Source: SLRI01 sp964460465
GTDB taxonomy: Bacteria; Pseudomonadota; Alphaproteobacteria; Geminicoccales; Geminicoccaceae
NCBI GenBank assembly: GCA_964460465.1
Contig: CAYWSB010000001.1
Span: 96,500 to 160,499 of the forward strand
DNA: 64,000 nucleotides
Direction of reading: 5' to 3'
Both the position numbers and the translations under genes were made by a program. This document shows, piece after piece, positions 8,776-17,384 of the stretch; within the stretch, counting starts at the first letter, position 1, and the number at the start of each line of letters is the position of its first letter. Under the pieces are notes generated by a model. It did no database searches. It was not told where the DNA came from and was given only the letters and a program-made list of their open reading frames with translations.

Positions 8776-9981
8776 TCAGGGGCGAAAGCCGGTGAGCTTG
8801 AACAGCCTGTCATGCTCGTCGACGGCGAAGCGGTCGGTCATCCCGGCCACATAGTCGCGCACGGCATCCGCGGTAGCGGCACTGCCGGGCTCGCCGGCCC
8901 GTGCCTGCCAGCGGTCGGGCAGGCACTCGGGCGCCCGGAGCAGGAGCTCGACCAACTCGGTGACCAGCTGCCGCGCCGTTCGCGCCATGCGGTTGACCTT
9001 GTAGTGCCGGTACATCCGCTGGTGCAAGAAGGCGCGCAGCGCCTGCACGGCGGTCGCCATATCAGCGGAGAAACCGGCCAAGGGCCGGCCGGCCTCGCGC
9101 ACGTCGTGGACCGTCAGGGGCTCGGCCTCGGCCAACCGCCGCCCGGTCTCCAGGACGAGATCGGCCACCATCCGGTCGATCAGCCGCCGGTTGACCTCGT
9201 GGATCAGCCTCCGCCTGTCCACACCCGGATACGCAGCCTCCACCTCGCCCACGACCCCACCGACCAGCGGCAGGGCCACGAGATCGGCGAGGCCGAAGAA
9301 GTCGGCCCGAAGCCCGTCATCCATGTCGTGGTTGCAATAGGCGATGTCGTCGGCAATGGCGGCGAGCTGCGCCTCGAGCGGCGGCTGCAGGCCCAGCTGC
9401 ATCGCCCCCGCTAGCGGATGCTGGGCGATCGCCGCCGGCGGCGCCCTGAGCGGCCCATTGTGCTTGACCAGGCTCTCCAGAGTCACGGCCGAGAGGTTGA
9501 GCCCGTCGAACAGCGCATAGCGCTGTTCGAGTCGGGTCACGACCCGAAAGGTCTGGACGTTGTGGTCGAAGCCGCCGAAGGCCGCGAGCGCCGCATCGAG
9601 AGCCCACTCGCCGGCATGGCCGAACGGGCTGTGGCCAAGATCATGCGCCAGAGCCACGGCCTCCGCCAGGTCCTCGTCGAGGCCGAGCGCCCGCGACAGG
9701 GTGCGGGCGATCTGTGCCACCTCGAGGCTATGGGTCAGGCGGGTGCGGTAGTGGTCGCCCTCGAAATTGACCAGCACCTGGGTCTTGTACTCGAGCCGGC
9801 GGAACGCCGTGGAATGGACTACCCGGTCGCGATCGCGCTGGAAATCCGAGCGGAGGTCGCTCGTCGGCTCCGCCACAAGCCGGCCGCCGGAGAGCGCCGG
9901 CTGGGCCGCGAACGGCGCGGGCGAGCGTGCCGAAGTGGGCGACTGGAACGATGCCAAGCTCGGCTGGGCCCGGTTTGACAA
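8776..9981 (-). CDS. dgt: Deoxyguanosinetriphosphate triphosphohydrolase-like protein
   Basis: HD-superfamily dNTPase that hydrolyses dNTPs to nucleoside and triphosphate. The product (up to 401 aa) shows the family opening RSDFQRDRDRVVHSTAFRRL, the HD metal ligands in RLTHSLEVAQ and AHDLGHSPFGHAG, and a later HNGPLRAP segment. There is no ATG near the N-terminus; the start is TTG at 9981 or TTG at 9957. The first would overlap the -35 box of the divergent erpA promoter (9975-9980), which favours the shorter form. It lies 28 nt upstream of argS and runs in the same direction. Confidence 0.9.
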   Translation of the reverse strand: MSNRAQPSLASFQSPTSARSPAPFAAQPALSGGRLVAEPTSDLRSDFQRDRDRVVHSTAFRRLEYKTQVLVNFEGDHYRTRLTHSLEVAQIARTLSRALGLDEDLAEAVALAHDLGHSPFGHAGEWALDAALAAFGGFDHNVQTFRVVTRLEQRYALFDGLNLSAVTLESLVKHNGPLRAPPAAIAQHPLAGAMQLGLQPPLEAQLAAIADDIAYCNHDMDDGLRADFFGLADLVALPLVGGVVGEVEAAYPGVDRRRLIHEVNRRLIDRMVADLVLETGRRLAEAEPLTVHDVREAGRPLAGFSADMATAVQALRAFLHQRMYRHYKVNRMARTARQLVTELVELLLRAPECLPDRWQARAGEPGSAATADAVRDYVAGMTDRFAVDEHDRLFKLTGFRP

Positions 9982-10002
9982 GAGTCGGTGGCTTCTTACA
10001 TT
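9975..10002 (+). promoter_or_regulatory. Sigma-70-type promoter of erpA
   Basis: A perfect -35 box TTGACA (9975-9980), a 16-nt spacer and TACATT (9997-10002, four of six matches) point rightward, about 40 nt before the erpA ATG. The -35 overlaps the more distal of the two possible dgt start codons on the other strand. Confidence 0.5.
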
Positions 10003-10041
10003 GGTGGCGGTGATCGATGCATGCGAACATAGGTGTGGCCG

Positions 10042-10404
10042 ATGGGCGAGATCAAGGCAGCTGAGACGTCACGCCCGGCGCCGCTCCAGGTGACCGCCAA
10101 CGCCGCGCGCCGGGTCCGGCAGATCATCGAGGCCGAGGGCAAGGACGGGCTGGCGCTTCGCGTCAGCGTCTCCGGCGGCGGCTGCTCCGGCTTTCAGTAC
10201 CATTTCGCCCTCGACGACAAGGTCGAGCCCGATGATGTCGTCATCGAGCGGGACGGTGTGGCGGTGCGGGTCGACGGCATGTCGCTGATGTACGTCCTGG
10301 GGTCGGAGCTCGACTTCGTCGAGAACCTCACCGGCTCCTACTTCCGGGTCAGCAACCCCAACGCCACGGCGAGCTGCGGCTGCGGCACCTCCTTCGCCAT
10401 CTGA
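10042..10404 (+). CDS. erpA: Iron-sulfur cluster insertion protein ErpA/IscA
   Basis: A-type Fe-S carrier that hands [4Fe-4S] or [2Fe-2S] clusters to apoproteins. The 120-aa product contains the HesB/IscA signature with the three cluster cysteines at 48 (GGGCSGF), 112 and 114 (SCGCG), and the typical LALRVSVSGGGCSGFQY beta strand. I chose the ATG at 10042; an in-frame GTG lies nine bases upstream. It is divergent from dgt, a common alphaproteobacterial pair, and xth follows 27 nt later. ErpA and IscA are not easily told apart; position next to dgt favours ErpA. Confidence 0.92.
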   Translation: MGEIKAAETSRPAPLQVTANAARRVRQIIEAEGKDGLALRVSVSGGGCSGFQYHFALDDKVEPDDVVIERDGVAVRVDGMSLMYVLGSELDFVENLTGSYFRVSNPNATASCGCGTSFAI

Positions 10405-10431
10405 AACGCTGGCGAAGATGGTCGCCTGGCC

Positions 10432-11196
10432 ATGAAGATCGTGACCTGGAACGTCAACTCGATCCGCAAGCGCGAGGCCATCGTCCTGGACTGGCTCGCC
10501 GCCGCCGACCCGGACGTGCTCCTCCTGCAGGAGACCAAGGTCGTCGACGCGAGCTTCCCGCGGGCCGGCTTCGAGCAGCGGGGCTACCACTTGGCGCTCT
10601 TCGGCGAGCCCGGCCGCAACGGCGTGGCGATCATCGCCAAGGCGCCGATCGAGGACGTGAGGTCGGGCCTGCCCGGCGACGACGACGCCCAGGCCCGCTT
10701 TATCGAAGGCACCGTCGACGGTGTCCGCGTGGCGTCGGTCTACGTCCCCAACGGCACCACTGTCGATTCCAACAATTTCGCCTACAAACTCCGCTTCCTC
10801 GATCGCTTGCGTCGGCATGCCGTCGACCGCTTGGAGCGCGACACACCCTTCGTCATCGGTGGCGACTTCAACGTGGCGCCGGAGCCCGCCGACGTCTACG
10901 ACCCCGAATCGTGTGAGGGCACCATCTGTTACCACCCCGCCGAACGCCACGGCCTGCGCGGCCTCGTCAACCAGGGCCTCTACGACGCCTTCCGCGCCGT
11001 CCACCCAACCCGCCGCCAGTACACCTGGTGGGATCTCCGCGGCGGCTCCTGGGAGCGCGACGAAGGCCTGCGCATCGACTACCTCCTCCTCTCGCCCCAG
11101 GCCACTGACCATCTCGAGGAAGCCGACAGCGATCCCAGGACCAGGGCCGGCAAAGGCGTCTCCGACCACATCCCGACTTGGTGCGTGCTGGGATGA
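10432..11196 (+). CDS. xth: Exodeoxyribonuclease III
   Basis: AP endonuclease and 3'-5' exonuclease of base-excision repair. The 254-aa product has every motif of the EEP fold: TWNVNSIRKR (residues 5-14), LQETK with the metal-binding Glu34, GGDFNVAPE near 143-151, a WWDLRG segment, and the C-terminal GVSDHIP with the catalytic Asp-His pair. Starts with ATG, with no strong Shine-Dalgarno, 27 nt after erpA, so probably cotranscribed. Its 3' end borders the insertion-sequence remnants. Confidence 0.94.
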   Translation: MKIVTWNVNSIRKREAIVLDWLAAADPDVLLLQETKVVDASFPRAGFEQRGYHLALFGEPGRNGVAIIAKAPIEDVRSGLPGDDDAQARFIEGTVDGVRVASVYVPNGTTVDSNNFAYKLRFLDRLRRHAVDRLERDTPFVIGGDFNVAPEPADVYDPESCEGTICYHPAERHGLRGLVNQGLYDAFRAVHPTRRQYTWWDLRGGSWERDEGLRIDYLLLSPQATDHLEEADSDPRTRAGKGVSDHIPTWCVLG

Positions 11197-11339
11197 AGGA
11201 CCAAAGAAAGAGTGCGATGCGGGGGCAAAGATCGGCTCGATTGGTGTTGGTCCAGCAGATTGGACCGTCCGACGCGGACCAGCCCGGCGACGGAGGTCGA
11301 GACCGATCGTGTCGTCGGCAGCTTGCGCAGGATAGCGAG

Positions 11340-11935
11340 GTGGTACCAAGCGAGGTAGCTGCCGCGGAGGGCTTGTTCTTCCGGGCGTCGTAGCAGGCAG
11401 CCTCGGCCTCGGCCGGCGGGGCGTTGCCGCTGGGCTCGAGGTGCCGGCGGTGGTTTAGCCGGTCGACATCCTGCGAGCTGCAGCGAAGCAAGCCCGGGAG
11501 CGCAACTGCGGCCTGCGGCGGAAGGCCGAGGGCCCGGGTGGCGAGTTCGACGGCCTGGAGCTTGTGCCAGGGCCGCGGCGTTGGATCACCCCGGTCCAGT
11601 AGGGGCCGATGACCGCTGGTGCCAAGAAATTTTCGTCGCTGTCGAAGACGTCGCCGACGGAGGGCAACATGCCGGACTCGGCGAGCCGCTCCGTGTACTC
11701 GATCGGGAAGTCTGGAACACCGTGACTGCTGTGGTGGATCGGGCCATCAGGCCGCACCGGGCGCCGATCGTGCAGTGCTTGTTCCTGGGCGTCGAGGACG
11801 AAGCCGGCGCTCGATGCGGAAGAAACACGCCGACCCCCCCCTCTGTCCAGCGATTGGCCGGCAGGCGAAGGCGTCGATGACGAAGGCCGTGTAGACGAAG
11901 CCAAGGCAGGTCGAGACAGAGGTGAAGTCGGAAAG
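11340..11935 (-). pseudogene. IS3-family transposase OrfB remnant, frameshifted
   Basis: Broken C-terminal half of an IS3-type DDE integrase. Pieces of one protein appear in three minus-strand frames: DFTSVSTCLGFVYTAFVIDA near 11870-11930; AGFVLDAQEQALHDRRPVRP, then YTERLAESGMLPSVGDVFDS near 11590-11800; and VDRLNHRRHLEPSGNAPPAE near 11410-11470. Each matches the order of conserved blocks in OrfB, including the HHS and PSVG...D core, so at least two frameshifts have occurred. The N-terminal part and OrfA are missing, and the normal Gly-Asp-Ser-Tyr-Asp-Asn context is changed. It is not functional. Confidence 0.78.
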
Positions 11936-11989
11936 GCGGCCCCAGGGTGCGGGCCCGGATCCCCGCGACGCCAGTGCCCTGGTCTGGAG

Positions 11990-12185
11990 CTGTGACTGCA
12001 GGCACGGGCGATGCCGAGGGCCAGGTGCGTCTTACCCAAGCCTGTGCCGCCGACCAGCACCATGTTGCCTTGACTTGCCAAGAAGCCGCCGCCGGCGAGG
12101 TCGCACACCAGGCTTCCGCGAACGGACCCGGCGATTACCGTGTCGGTAAAGACGAACGCGTCGATTTCCCCCGCCATGAAACTTT
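11990..12185 (-). pseudogene. IS21-family IstB ATPase fragment
   Basis: A fragment of the helper ATPase of an IS21-like element. The minus-strand frame reads GSLVCDLAGGGFLASQGNMV followed by LVGGTGLGKTHLALGIARAC, which contains the Walker A motif GGTGLGKT and its IstB context. The match stops soon after and the frame runs on into the IS3 remnant, so only about 60 residues survive. No istA was found. It is sandwiched between IS3 and IS110 remains, which implies nested insertions and deletions. Confidence 0.72.
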
Positions 12186-12216
12186 TGGGCGAACAGTAAA
12201 TGGCTATTATCAACTT

Positions 12217-12600
12217 TTAGTTCAGGGCCGCCGTCTCGGCATCGGCCCGGGGTCGGATCGGCGGCTTCGTGGCTCGAACGAACCGGCCGATCACCGCTGC
12301 ATCGCTCGGATCGGTCTTCGCCCGCTGGCCCGTGTGCCCGAATCGTGGGCCTGGGCGTAGGAGCGCACCGGCGCCGGGTTGATCACCATGGCCGGTAAGC
12401 CGGCGGCACCCAGGCTCGTCGCCGCCACACTCGCGAGGCCGCCCCTGGCCCCGATCGCCACGATTGCATGCGCCAGCGATCGGCGCCGGCAAGCCCCGAA
12501 CCCGCAGAACGAACCCGAGCCGCGGGCGCCGGCGAGGCTGAATAGGCTGTTGCTCCGCGAATTGCTGCGGCTGCCCGTCGCGATTGCCGAGCGAGGCCAC
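12217..12600 (-). pseudogene. IS110-family transposase N-terminal fragment
   Basis: Part of a DEDD transposase of IS110 elements. The frame ends in QRAKTDPSDAAVIGRFVRAT followed by RPRADAETAALN and a stop at 12217-12219; this matches the conserved 'AKTDxxDAxxIARF' block of IS110. A little upstream the match continues in another minus-strand frame (GLPAMVINPAPVRSYAQAHD), showing a frameshift near 12360. The catalytic C-terminal Ser region is absent, cut off where the IstB fragment begins. Confidence 0.72.
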
Positions 12601-12617
12601 CGAACGCGGCAGGCCCG

Positions 12618-13580
12618 TTACTCGGGTGTCGCCGCGCGCCGCAGGCGGTCGGCCAGCGCTTCGCCGAGCCCGTCGTCGGGCAGGCGCATTACCGCGATCC
12701 GGCGCGCTCCCACGGCATCGAGCTCACGGAGCATCGCGTAGAAGTTGTGCGCCGCCTCGTCGAGATCGCCGTGGGGGCTGAGATTGAGGGTGCAGGCGGC
12801 GCCGGCCGGTGGTGCCGGGCCAAAGGCAAGCAGCGCCTCGTCCGCCGCTACGGTGATGGCATCGAGCCGGAGCGGTGTCCGGGGCGCATAGTGCCGCGCC
12901 AGCAGGCCGGGCGAGCGCAGCGGCTCGTCGCCGGTGGCGTCAGCGTTGGCAATGGGGCCGATCACGGCCTCGATCGCGGCCCGGGTGACCGCGCCCGGCC
13001 GCAGCAGGCGGGCATCGTCGGGGCGACTGACGTCGAGCACGGTGCTTTCGATCCCGACCTCGACCGGCCCGGCGTCGAGGACGAGGTCGATCAGCCCGTT
13101 TAGGTCCGCGAGGACGTGGTCGGCGGTGGTCGGGCTGACCCGGCCCGAGCGGTTGGCGCTGGGCGCGGCGACGGGGCCGGCGACCGCGGCCAGCAGGGCC
13201 CGGGCCGTCGGGTGGCGGGGCACGCGCACCGCCACCGTAGCGAGCCCTGCCGTCGCCGCCACCGCGATGCCGGCAGCAGCGCGCAGCTTCAGGACGAGGG
13301 TGAGCGGCCCGGGCCAGAACGCCCCGGCGAGCCGCTCCGCCCGGGCGTCGAGCGCGGCGAAGGCCGCCGCGTCGGCCGGCGCCGCCACGTGCAGGATGAG
13401 CGGGTTGTGCGCCGGCCGGCCCTTGGCGGCGAAGACGCGGGCGATGGCGGCAGGGTCGGTGGCAAGGGCACCCAGCCCGTAGACCGTCTCGGTCGGGAAC
13501 GCCACGAGCCGGCCCGCCCGCAGGGCCGCCGCGGCCAGGGCGATGCCGCGGGCGTCGGCCGCCAGCCGCTCTGTCCTCAC
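12618..13580 (-). CDS. sua5: L-threonylcarbamoyladenylate synthase (Sua5 type)
   Basis: Makes threonylcarbamoyl-AMP from threonine, bicarbonate and ATP for the t6A37 modification of ANN-decoding tRNAs. The 320-aa product has the YrdC domain first (LVAFPTETVYGLGA near residues 21-34, KGRPAHNPL, WPGPLTLVL, SANRSGRVSPT) and a C-terminal Sua5 domain of about 110 residues after a linker, so it is the long Sua5 form rather than the short TsaC. The GTG start at 13580 overlaps the purD stop in GTGA. The frame is open much further upstream, but that part is purD read in another frame. Confidence 0.92.
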   Translation of the reverse strand: MRTERLAADARGIALAAAALRAGRLVAFPTETVYGLGALATDPAAIARVFAAKGRPAHNPLILHVAAPADAAAFAALDARAERLAGAFWPGPLTLVLKLRAAAGIAVAATAGLATVAVRVPRHPTARALLAAVAGPVAAPSANRSGRVSPTTADHVLADLNGLIDLVLDAGPVEVGIESTVLDVSRPDDARLLRPGAVTRAAIEAVIGPIANADATGDEPLRSPGLLARHYAPRTPLRLDAITVAADEALLAFGPAPPAGAACTLNLSPHGDLDEAAHNFYAMLRELDAVGARRIAVMRLPDDGLGEALADRLRRAATPE

Positions 13581-14848
13581 GGGAGGGCGCGCCAGCCGAT
13601 GTCGCGGCGGCAGAAACCCTCGGGCCAGTCGATCCGGTCCACCGCGGCATAGGCCCGGTCGCGTGCGGCCTCGAGCGTCGGGCCCAACCCGGTGACACCG
13701 AGCACGCGGCCGCCATGCGCCTGCCAGTCGTCGCCGACCTTGCGCGTCGCCGCGTGGAAGACCAGCAGGTCGGGATCGCCGCCGAGCGCGTCGAGGCCCC
13801 TGATGACCGAGCCCCTGGCGGTGCTGCCCGGATAGCCCTGCGTCGCCATGACGACGGTCAGCGCGTGGCGCGGCTGCCAGCGCAGGCTCATGTGGCCGAG
13901 CACGCCGTCGACCGCACCCATGATCAACTGCCCGAGATCGGTCATCAGCCGGGGCAGCACGGCCTGGCACTCCGGGTCGCCGAAGCGGACATTGTACTCG
14001 ACGAGCCTGGGGCCGTCCGCGGTCAGCATCAGCCCGGCGTAGAGAAGGCCCCGGTAGGCGATGCCCTCGGCGGCCAGCCCGGCGATGGTCGGCCGGACGA
14101 TGCGGGCCATGACGGCATCGACCAGGGCCGGGGTCAGCACCGGGGCCGGCGAATAGGCGCCCATGCCGCCGGTGTTGGGGCCCCGGTCGCCGTCGAAGGC
14201 GCGCTTGTGGTCCTGGGCCGTGCCGATCTCGAGCGCCGTCCGGCCGTCGCAGATGGCGAACAGGCTGGCCTCCTCGCCCGCCATGAAGTCCTCGATGACG
14301 AGCGTGGCCCCGGCCTCGCCGAAGGCGCCGGCGAAGGCCGCCTCGACGGCCTCGCGCGCCGCCGCACGGGTCTCGGCGACCACCACACCCTTGCCGGCGG
14401 CGAGGCCGTCGGCCTTGACGACCAGCGGCAGGTCGGCAGCCGCCACATGGGCCAGTGCCGCCGCGGCATCGGCCCGCTCGAACACGCGATAGGCGGCGGT
14501 GGGGATGCCGTGCCGGGTGCAGAACGCCTTCATGAAGCGTTTCGAGCCCTCGAGCCGGGCGGCGGCCGCGCTCGGCCCGAACGCCCTGATTCCGGCCGCC
14601 TCCAGGCGATCCACCAGCCCCAGGACCAGCGGCAGCTCGGGCCCGACGACGACCACGTCCACCGCCCGCGAGCGGGCCAGCGCAACGATGCCGTCGAGAT
14701 CGTCGACGGCAACCGGCAGGCATTCGGTGTCGCGGGCGATGCCGTCATTGCCGGGGGCGCAGAGCACCTCGGTGGCGACCGGCGACGCCTGCAGCGCCCA
14801 GCAGAGCGCATGCTCGCGGCCGCCACCGCCGATGACGAGAAAACGCAT
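13577..14848 (-). CDS. purD: Phosphoribosylamine--glycine ligase
   Basis: ATP-grasp enzyme for the second step of purine synthesis, making GAR. The 423-aa product starts MRFLVIGGGGREHALCWAL with the N-domain nucleotide-fold motif, then shows LVVKADGLAAGKGV (ATP-grasp), FDGDRGPNTGGMGAYSPAP and YNVRFGDPECQ, all highly conserved in PurD. Normal length and complete. It shares a 4-nt overlap with sua5 downstream and is divergent from argC. Confidence 0.95.
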   Translation of the reverse strand: MRFLVIGGGGREHALCWALQASPVATEVLCAPGNDGIARDTECLPVAVDDLDGIVALARSRAVDVVVVGPELPLVLGLVDRLEAAGIRAFGPSAAAARLEGSKRFMKAFCTRHGIPTAAYRVFERADAAAALAHVAAADLPLVVKADGLAAGKGVVVAETRAAAREAVEAAFAGAFGEAGATLVIEDFMAGEEASLFAICDGRTALEIGTAQDHKRAFDGDRGPNTGGMGAYSPAPVLTPALVDAVMARIVRPTIAGLAAEGIAYRGLLYAGLMLTADGPRLVEYNVRFGDPECQAVLPRLMTDLGQLIMGAVDGVLGHMSLRWQPRHALTVVMATQGYPGSTARGSVIRGLDALGGDPDLLVFHAATRKVGDDWQAHGGRVLGVTGLGPTLEAARDRAYAAVDRIDWPEGFCRRDIGWRALP

Positions 14849-14981
14849 GGGTCGGGTCCGGGATCGTCGTTCAGGAACAGGTTCGGCCCCGTGCCGACGC
14901 TTGCCGGACGTGCCACGCTTCCGATAGACCCATTTGACCCCGGAATCGAGGGGTGGCGAGTGGCAGCGGGTGGTGGTGGCG

Positions 14982-16022
14982 ATGCAACGGGTCCGAATCG
15001 GCGTTCTGGGTGCCAGCGGCTATACCGGGGCCGAGCTGCTGCGCCTGCTGGTCGGCCATCCGGCGGCCGAGATCCGCTGGCTCACCGCCGACCGCAATGC
15101 CGGGCAGCCGGTGGGCGCCCTGTTCCCGCATCTCGCACATCTCGGCCTGCCGACGCTGGCGAAGCTCGAGGCGGTCGAGCTCGACGCGGTCGACGTCGTC
15201 TTCTGCTGCCTGCCGCACGGGCTGACCCAGGCGGTGGCGAAAAGCCTGCCCAGGGCGGTGCGGGTCGTCGATCTTTCGGCCGATTTCCGGCTCCGGGATC
15301 TGGCGCTCTACGAGGCGACCTACGGCAAGCCGCACGAGGCGCCGGAGCTGCAGGCCACTGCCGTCTACGGCCTCACCGAGCATTATCGCGAGGCGGTGGC
15401 GGCTGCCCGGCTCGTGGCCAATCCCGGCTGCTACACGACCACGGCCGAGCTGCCGCTGATCCCCCTGCTCCAGGCCGGGCTGATCGAGGAGCAGGGCATC
15501 ATCATCGACGCCAAGTCGGGTGTCACCGGTGCCGGGCGGGCGGCCAAGGAGGCCAACCTGTTCGCCGAGGTGAGCGAGGGCTTCCACGCCTACGGCGTCG
15601 CGAACCATCGCCACACACCGGAGATCGAGCAGTGCCTCTCGGACTTCAGCCGGGCGCCGATCCAGGTCACCTTCACGCCGCATCTCGTGCCCATGAACCG
15701 CGGCATCCTGGCGACGATCTATGCCCGGCTGGCGCCCGGTGCCGGCGTCGCGGACCTGCAGCAACGGCTGGAGGCAGCCTATGACGGGGCCCCGTTCGTC
15801 AAGGTCCTGGCGCCCAAGGCCCTGCCGGCGACGCGGCACGTGCGCGGCAGCAATCTCTGCCTGATCGCCGTGCATCCGAGCCGCATTCGCGGCGAGGTCA
15901 TCATTCTGAGCGTCATCGACAACCTCGTGAAGGGTGCCTCGGGCCAGGCGATCCAGAACATGAACCTGATGACGGGGCTGCCCGAGGCCGCCGGGTTGCA
16001 GCTGGCGCCGGTCTTCCCCTGA
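14982..16022 (+). CDS. argC: N-acetyl-gamma-glutamyl-phosphate reductase
   Basis: NADPH-dependent third enzyme of arginine biosynthesis. The 346-aa product begins MQRVRIGVLGASGYTGAELL with the Rossmann glycine motif and has the catalytic cysteine at residue 150 in VANPGCYTTT, plus the VDLSADFRL segment. This is the long (type 1) form. I chose the ATG at 14982; an open frame continues 16 codons upstream without a match. ilvA starts two bases after the stop, so the two are surely translated from one mRNA. Confidence 0.94.
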   Translation: MQRVRIGVLGASGYTGAELLRLLVGHPAAEIRWLTADRNAGQPVGALFPHLAHLGLPTLAKLEAVELDAVDVVFCCLPHGLTQAVAKSLPRAVRVVDLSADFRLRDLALYEATYGKPHEAPELQATAVYGLTEHYREAVAAARLVANPGCYTTTAELPLIPLLQAGLIEEQGIIIDAKSGVTGAGRAAKEANLFAEVSEGFHAYGVANHRHTPEIEQCLSDFSRAPIQVTFTPHLVPMNRGILATIYARLAPGAGVADLQQRLEAAYDGAPFVKVLAPKALPATRHVRGSNLCLIAVHPSRIRGEVIILSVIDNLVKGASGQAIQNMNLMTGLPEAAGLQLAPVFP

Positions 16023-16023
16023 G

Positions 16024-17277
16024 GTGAGCACGCCCGCGACGGAGCTTCCGGAGGTCGACGTCGCGGCCATCGAGGCGGCCGCAGCCACGCTCGCCGGCCA
16101 GGTCCTCCACACGCCGCTGCGCCACTCGCGCACCCTTTCGGAGATCACCGGGGCCGAGCTCTGGCTGAAGTTCGAGAACCTCCAGTACACGGCGTCGTTC
16201 AAGGAGCGGGGTGCGCTCAACAAGCTCGCGAGCCTCACACCCGACGAGCGCCGCCGCGGCGTGATCGCGATGTCCGCCGGCAACCATGCGCAAGGGGTGG
16301 CCTTTCACAGCCGCCGGCTGGGTATCCGGGCCACGATCGTGATGCCGGAGAGCACCCCCTTCAACAAGATCCACAACACCGAGCAGCTCGGTGCGGAGGT
16401 GGTGCTGCACGGGCAAGGGGTCGACGAGGCCGCCGGGCATGCTCATGCGATCGCCGCCGAGCGCGGTCTCGTCTTCATCCACCCCTTCGACGATCCACTC
16501 ATCATCGCCGGCCAGGGCACGATCGGGCTCGAGCTCGATGAGGACGCGCCGCCGCTCGATATGGTCGTGGTGCCGATCGGTGGCGGCGGGCTGATCGCCG
16601 GCATCGCCACGGCGCTGCGCGCCCGGCGGCCAGCGACCGAGATCCTGGGCGTGCAATCCGCGCACTTTGCCGCGGCCTATGCCCGCCGGCATCCCGGAGC
16701 GCCGGTGGCGGGCCCCGGGCGAACCATCGCCGACGGCATCGCCGTCAAGCAGCCGGGAAGGTTGACCGGTGCGATCATCGACCGCCTCGTCGCCGACATC
16801 CTCCTGGTCGAGGAGCCGCACCTCGAGCGCGCCGTCCTGCAGCTGCTGGAGATCGAGAAGACCGTGGTCGAGGGGGCGGGTGCGGCCGGCCTCGCCGCGG
16901 TGCTGGCCGAGCCCGAGCGCTTCGCGGGACGGCGGGTGGCGCTCCTCCTCTGCGGCGGCAACATCGACAGCCGGCTCCTGAGTGCCGTAATCATGCGCGG
17001 CCTCGTGCGCAGCGAGCGGCTGATCCGCCTCGCCGTTGCCGTGCCGGACAGCCCCGGCAGCCTCGCCCGGCTGACCCGGCTGATCGCCGACGCCCGGGGC
17101 AACGTGGTCGAGGTCACCCACAAGCGCGCGTTCTCCAAGGGCTCGGTCCGGGATGCGATCGTCGATTTCGTGATCGAGACGCGGGACGCGCGGCACGCCG
17201 CGAGCATCACCGCAGTCCTCGGTCGAGCCGGATTTGCGGTCAGTGCTGCCGAGAGCGAGGGCCCGACGGTCGGCTGA
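16024..17277 (+). CDS. ilvA: Threonine ammonia-lyase with ACT domain
   Basis: PLP enzyme that deaminates threonine to 2-oxobutanoate, the first step to isoleucine. The 417-aa product has the PLP lysine at residue 60 (YTASFKERGA), the phosphate-binding IGGGGLIAG loop, an AGNHAQGVA motif, and a C-terminal ACT-like regulatory domain from about residue 335 (VAVPDSPGSLARLTRLIAD). One short regulatory domain instead of two makes it like the TdcB/short IlvA class. The start is GTG at 16024, one base after the argC stop. It may be biosynthetic or catabolic; I cannot tell. Confidence 0.9.
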   Translation: MSTPATELPEVDVAAIEAAAATLAGQVLHTPLRHSRTLSEITGAELWLKFENLQYTASFKERGALNKLASLTPDERRRGVIAMSAGNHAQGVAFHSRRLGIRATIVMPESTPFNKIHNTEQLGAEVVLHGQGVDEAAGHAHAIAAERGLVFIHPFDDPLIIAGQGTIGLELDEDAPPLDMVVVPIGGGGLIAGIATALRARRPATEILGVQSAHFAAAYARRHPGAPVAGPGRTIADGIAVKQPGRLTGAIIDRLVADILLVEEPHLERAVLQLLEIEKTVVEGAGAAGLAAVLAEPERFAGRRVALLLCGGNIDSRLLSAVIMRGLVRSERLIRLAVAVPDSPGSLARLTRLIADARGNVVEVTHKRAFSKGSVRDAIVDFVIETRDARHAASITAVLGRAGFAVSAAESEGPTVG

Positions 17278-17314
17278 AGCGCCGGGCCGTCGGGGCGACC
17301 GCTCGCGGGAGCCC

Positions 17315-17343
17315 TTTACTCGGCGTAAGTTATAGGATATAAA
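17315..17343 (+). promoter_or_regulatory. Sigma-70-type promoter of the membrane response regulator
   Basis: TTTACT (17315-17320), a 17-nt spacer and TATAAA (17338-17343, five of six) lie in a short A+T-rich island, about 42 nt before the ATG. The island stands out strongly from the G+C-rich surroundings. Confidence 0.5.
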
Positions 17344-17384
17344 TCTTATTCCAACGCTCAACGCCCGCTGCTTGGTCGGAGACA

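Noticed and set aside
12618..14723. A 701-codon leftward frame that seems to fuse a second protein to Sua5
   Set aside because: The N-terminal 380 codons are purD read out of frame. Sua5 begins at GTG 13580 with a 4-nt overlap.
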